Source: Ruegeria sp. SCSIO 43209 (GTDB lineage: Bacteria > Pseudomonadota > Alphaproteobacteria > Rhodobacterales > Rhodobacteraceae). Taken from it: 64,000 nt of DNA. The position numbers and the translations under genes are program-made. Shown here in pieces: positions 61,930-64,000 of this stretch (position 1 is the first letter of the stretch; the number at the start of each line of letters is the position of its first letter). The notes below the pieces were generated by a model. It was not told where the DNA came from and did no database searches. It saw only the letters and a list, made by a program, of their open reading frames with translations. The DNA lies in contig NZ_CP065362.1 in NCBI RefSeq assembly GCF_019904295.1, forward strand, positions 434,001 through 498,000, read 5' to 3'.

Positions 61930-62802
61930 TTAATCTTGGTCAACAGACTTCAGCACATCCTGTGGCATCGCCTTAGAGGGATCGATGTCATGTTTCTTGC
62001 ATAGCTTGGCGACCTGGCTGTTGGGATGCGGCAAAGGAAACCCACCATCCATATTGTATTTCTTGCGCATGCTTGAGCCGCCAATGTGATGAACCCCCAA
62101 CGCGTTTTCATCGAGCGATATGCGGGAAAACCGCGGCCGGAAATAATTCAAGCGCATGGCCGTAGGTTCTTGGGAATAGAATGACTCGGGTGGCAGGGCG
62201 TGTTTAACTTCACCGTTTTTGCCCAAAAAATAAGAGATAGCCTGAGGCCCGAACGTATAAAATGGCAGCTGCGACAGGTTTTCCAACGGTACCGAGAAAG
62301 AGCCGTCTTCATTGGACTTGCCGATGGAAACATCAATATTTTTTTTCCACGGCCAGTCATTGGGGATCACGATCTCAGACCCGTTCATAAAGTCATGCAT
62401 ACCCTGCAATGTTGGAGAACTGTGCGGCAGCCGGAGAGCCGCATTGTTATAATAGCGTTTCTCTTTTGCGAAAATATACGGAATGTCGGGGATCGGCTGC
62501 ATACACAACATATCGCAATCCATCCAGATTTCGTCGGATTCCCGAAGCATGTTGATCCTGAAAAAATCCGACAACGGGGCATAAGCGCTGTTTCGCTTTT
62601 CGTTTCGCCATATTTTCAGGTGGTCAGGTAAGAAAATACGTGCATCCGCATTTTCAACGCCCGGTGGCGTATTCGTGATTTCATTCAAAGAGTACAACTT
62701 GACCTTATGGCCGTGATCCACAAAGCTTTTGAGGCAGAGTTGCTCGAAAAAAGTCAGACTGGATCCATGCCAAAACGATGAAATTACTGGAGAAATTTCC
62801 AT
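61930..62802 (-). CDS. DXD-motif glycosyltransferase (capsular/LPS-type)
   Basis: A protein of 290 residues. It begins MEISPVISSFWHGSSLTFFE, and the segment APLSDFFRINMLRESDEIWM followed by DCDMLCMQ carries the S-D-x-x-R and D-x-D pattern of Gly_transf_sug/capsular polysaccharide synthesis proteins. It resembles alpha-1,4- or mannosyl-type transferases using nucleotide-sugar donors with a metal. The C-terminus is KKHDIDPSKAMPQDVLKSVDQD-like and polar (only a short part quoted in family terms). No membrane segment or signal peptide. Divergent from the truncated GT2 gene. Confidence 0.78.
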   Translation of the reverse strand: MEISPVISSFWHGSSLTFFEQLCLKSFVDHGHKVKLYSLNEITNTPPGVENADARIFLPDHLKIWRNEKRNSAYAPLSDFFRINMLRESDEIWMDCDMLCMQPIPDIPYIFAKEKRYYNNAALRLPHSSPTLQGMHDFMNGSEIVIPNDWPWKKNIDVSIGKSNEDGSFSVPLENLSQLPFYTFGPQAISYFLGKNGEVKHALPPESFYSQEPTAMRLNYFRPRFSRISLDENALGVHHIGGSSMRKKYNMDGGFPLPHPNSQVAKLCKKHDIDPSKAMPQDVLKSVDQD

Positions 62803-63276
62803 GCTGGATCAATGCCCGTTATATTTTTCGCTTGCTCCGCATTAGCATGGCTCCGGTATTCGATCCACTGGTTTAATGATCCCGATACAAGCGCAATTGT
62901 GATAGTGACCCAACCGTCCAATATGAACTGTCTGTAGCGCAGGTCCGTTAGTCAGAATTCTCGCACCTTTGTGTTTCGCGAAAAAGAACGAGCGGTAACG
63001 ATCAAACTTTAGGGGCTCGCAATAAGCGGTAATTGTTTGGTTACCTCAACTTTGGTCCAGTTTTCTCAGTCCTCCCCGACAAAGGTCGCAAGATCACCCA
63101 AACTGTCTTAAATCGGATCGTCCAATAAGACCTCAGGATGCTCTTGCTTAAGGCGGAAAATTCACCGATCAAGGTTGCCACAAATCCAGACTTACTGGGC
63201 AATAGAGGAAGCCGGTGACTCTAAAGACGTGCAATCAGCGAATTTGGCTCTTCCCAAACACAGGACTCCTTTGAAG
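62803..63276. other. 474-base divergent promoter region
   Basis: It separates two divergently transcribed glycosyltransferase genes. It is AT-richer than the genes and I did not find a strong dyad, tRNA or terminator. It presumably holds both promoters. Confidence 0.5.
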
Positions 63277-64000
63277 ATGGCCACCTGGGGTGTCGTTACC
63301 ATGGTCAAAGAGCCGCCAGAGCTGGTGGCTATATTTGCTTCCTATTATGCGTCACTCGGCGCGCAAGAGATCTTTATCTTTCTGGATGGTAATGATCCGA
63401 AAGCGCGGCAACTTCTGGCTCAGATACCGAACTGTCGCGTTGAAGTGATGGATGACACGTTTTTTCGAAGAAACTGGGACTGTGCTTATCCAGAAAACAG
63501 TTTCAGACGCCAAAGGCTGATAGCGACAAAAGCCTATCGAGAAGCAAAAGTCGATTGGATGCTTTTCCTCGATGCGGACGAGTATCTGCAAGCCGATGAT
63601 TTTGCACAAGAGCTTGCTGACCTGCCCTCGGATGTTGATACGATTTCAATTCCTAATGGCGAGCGTGTGTTTTCAACCGAGGACACCACACCCGGACTTT
63701 TTGGTGGTCTTATGCTGAAGCCTAAGCACACCCGCGGCTATGTCGCCCGAAGCTTATTCGGAGAAGAACGACTCAAATACAGCGACAGAGGATTTTGTGC
63801 GCATCGTTTCGGAAAAAGCGCCACCCGAACGGGGAAGAACATCAAGTTAGGTGTTCATGCGCCACAGCGGTGGAGAGGCAACATCAAGCGACATGTTTCT
63901 CAACAATCGGTCATTTGTCACTTTGACGGACTGACCGAAATTCACTGGATGCTCAAATTGCTGAGATATCATGATATGGGAACATATGAATCACCTAAGG
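63277..64000 (+). CDS. Glycosyltransferase family 2-like protein, truncated by window end
   Basis: A frame open to the last base (241 residues seen). The start at ATG 63277 is the first ATG in frame (a GTG at 63229 is an alternative); AGGA lies about 12 bases upstream. The beginning MATWGVVTMVKEPPELVAIF, FLDGNDPKARQLL and the DxD-like WMLFLDADEYLQ near residue 98 place it in the GT2-like family with K-x-E-x-x-x-x-V-x-x-x-x-x-Y motifs, distantly related to the genes at 28951 and 58667. The 3' end lies beyond the window. Confidence 0.75.
   Translation, partial: MATWGVVTMVKEPPELVAIFASYYASLGAQEIFIFLDGNDPKARQLLAQIPNCRVEVMDDTFFRRNWDCAYPENSFRRQRLIATKAYREAKVDWMLFLDADEYLQADDFAQELADLPSDVDTISIPNGERVFSTEDTTPGLFGGLMLKPKHTRGYVARSLFGEERLKYSDRGFCAHRFGKSATRTGKNIKLGVHAPQRWRGNIKRHVSQQSVICHFDGLTEIHWMLKLLRYHDMGTYESPK

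Overview
The window looks like a chromosomal segment of a marine Rhodobacteraceae (Roseobacter-group) alphaproteobacterium. This rests on protein resemblance, not a database search: the nadQ-nadABC arrangement, IalB-like secreted protein, many ABC transporters and LysR regulators, moderately GC-rich coding sequence, and an IS110/IS1111-type element. No rRNA, tRNA, CRISPR array, replication origin or prophage was recognised. The segment is a mosaic of metabolic islands and surface-glycan genes.

Layout. 1-198 is the 3' end of a class-III aminotransferase. 372-14195 (minus) holds one giant gene of about 4,441 codons for a Gly/Ala/Ser/Val-rich autotransporter adhesin with about fifty repeats and a C-terminal beta-barrel, followed by a small IalB-like gene; a perfect 26-bp palindrome lies upstream. 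14466-15503 is a zinc alcohol dehydrogenase. 15569-27037 is a peptide or amide catabolic island: a divergent HTH regulator, a CocE/NonD hydrolase, a complete Dpp-type ABC importer, an amidohydrolase and an M81 (MlrC-like) metallopeptidase. 27038-30681 carries an IS5-type transposase remnant, a putative glycosyltransferase, a GT2 enzyme and a sulfotransferase-like gene.

30971-35300 (minus) is the NAD de novo locus nadQ-nadA-nadB-nadC, with two TCGA(A/T)TCGA palindromes between the regulator and nadA. 36165-39580 is an SdsA1-type alkylsulfatase gene cut in two by an IS110-family insertion; both 14-bp inverted repeats and an in-frame reconstruction are visible, and the IS end supplies a plausible ribosome binding site for the 3' part. 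A membrane-anchored TolB/TPR regulator-like gene is divergent to it.

42138-45030 has a small lipoprotein gene, an acyl-CoA dehydrogenase and its divergent LysR regulator. 45318-50900 has a LysR regulator divergent from five enzyme genes (CmcJ/NvfI-like oxygenase, luciferase-like oxidoreductase, SDR, enoyl-CoA hydratase-like, quinone-oxidoreductase-like MDR), a catabolic module of unknown substrate. 51086-58547 is an arginine or methylarginine module: a polar amino-acid ABC importer on one strand; on the other a TetR regulator, an aminotransferase, an AruI-like 2-ketoarginine decarboxylase and a dimethylargininase (DDAH) in a tightly coupled operon. 58667-64000 is a glycosyltransferase group (GT2, GT61, a DXD sugar transferase and a truncated GT2).

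The most noteworthy items are the DDAH/AruI/transporter module, the IS-split alkylsulfatase, the NadQ operator pair, the giant repetitive autotransporter, and several strong palindromes in intergenic regions.
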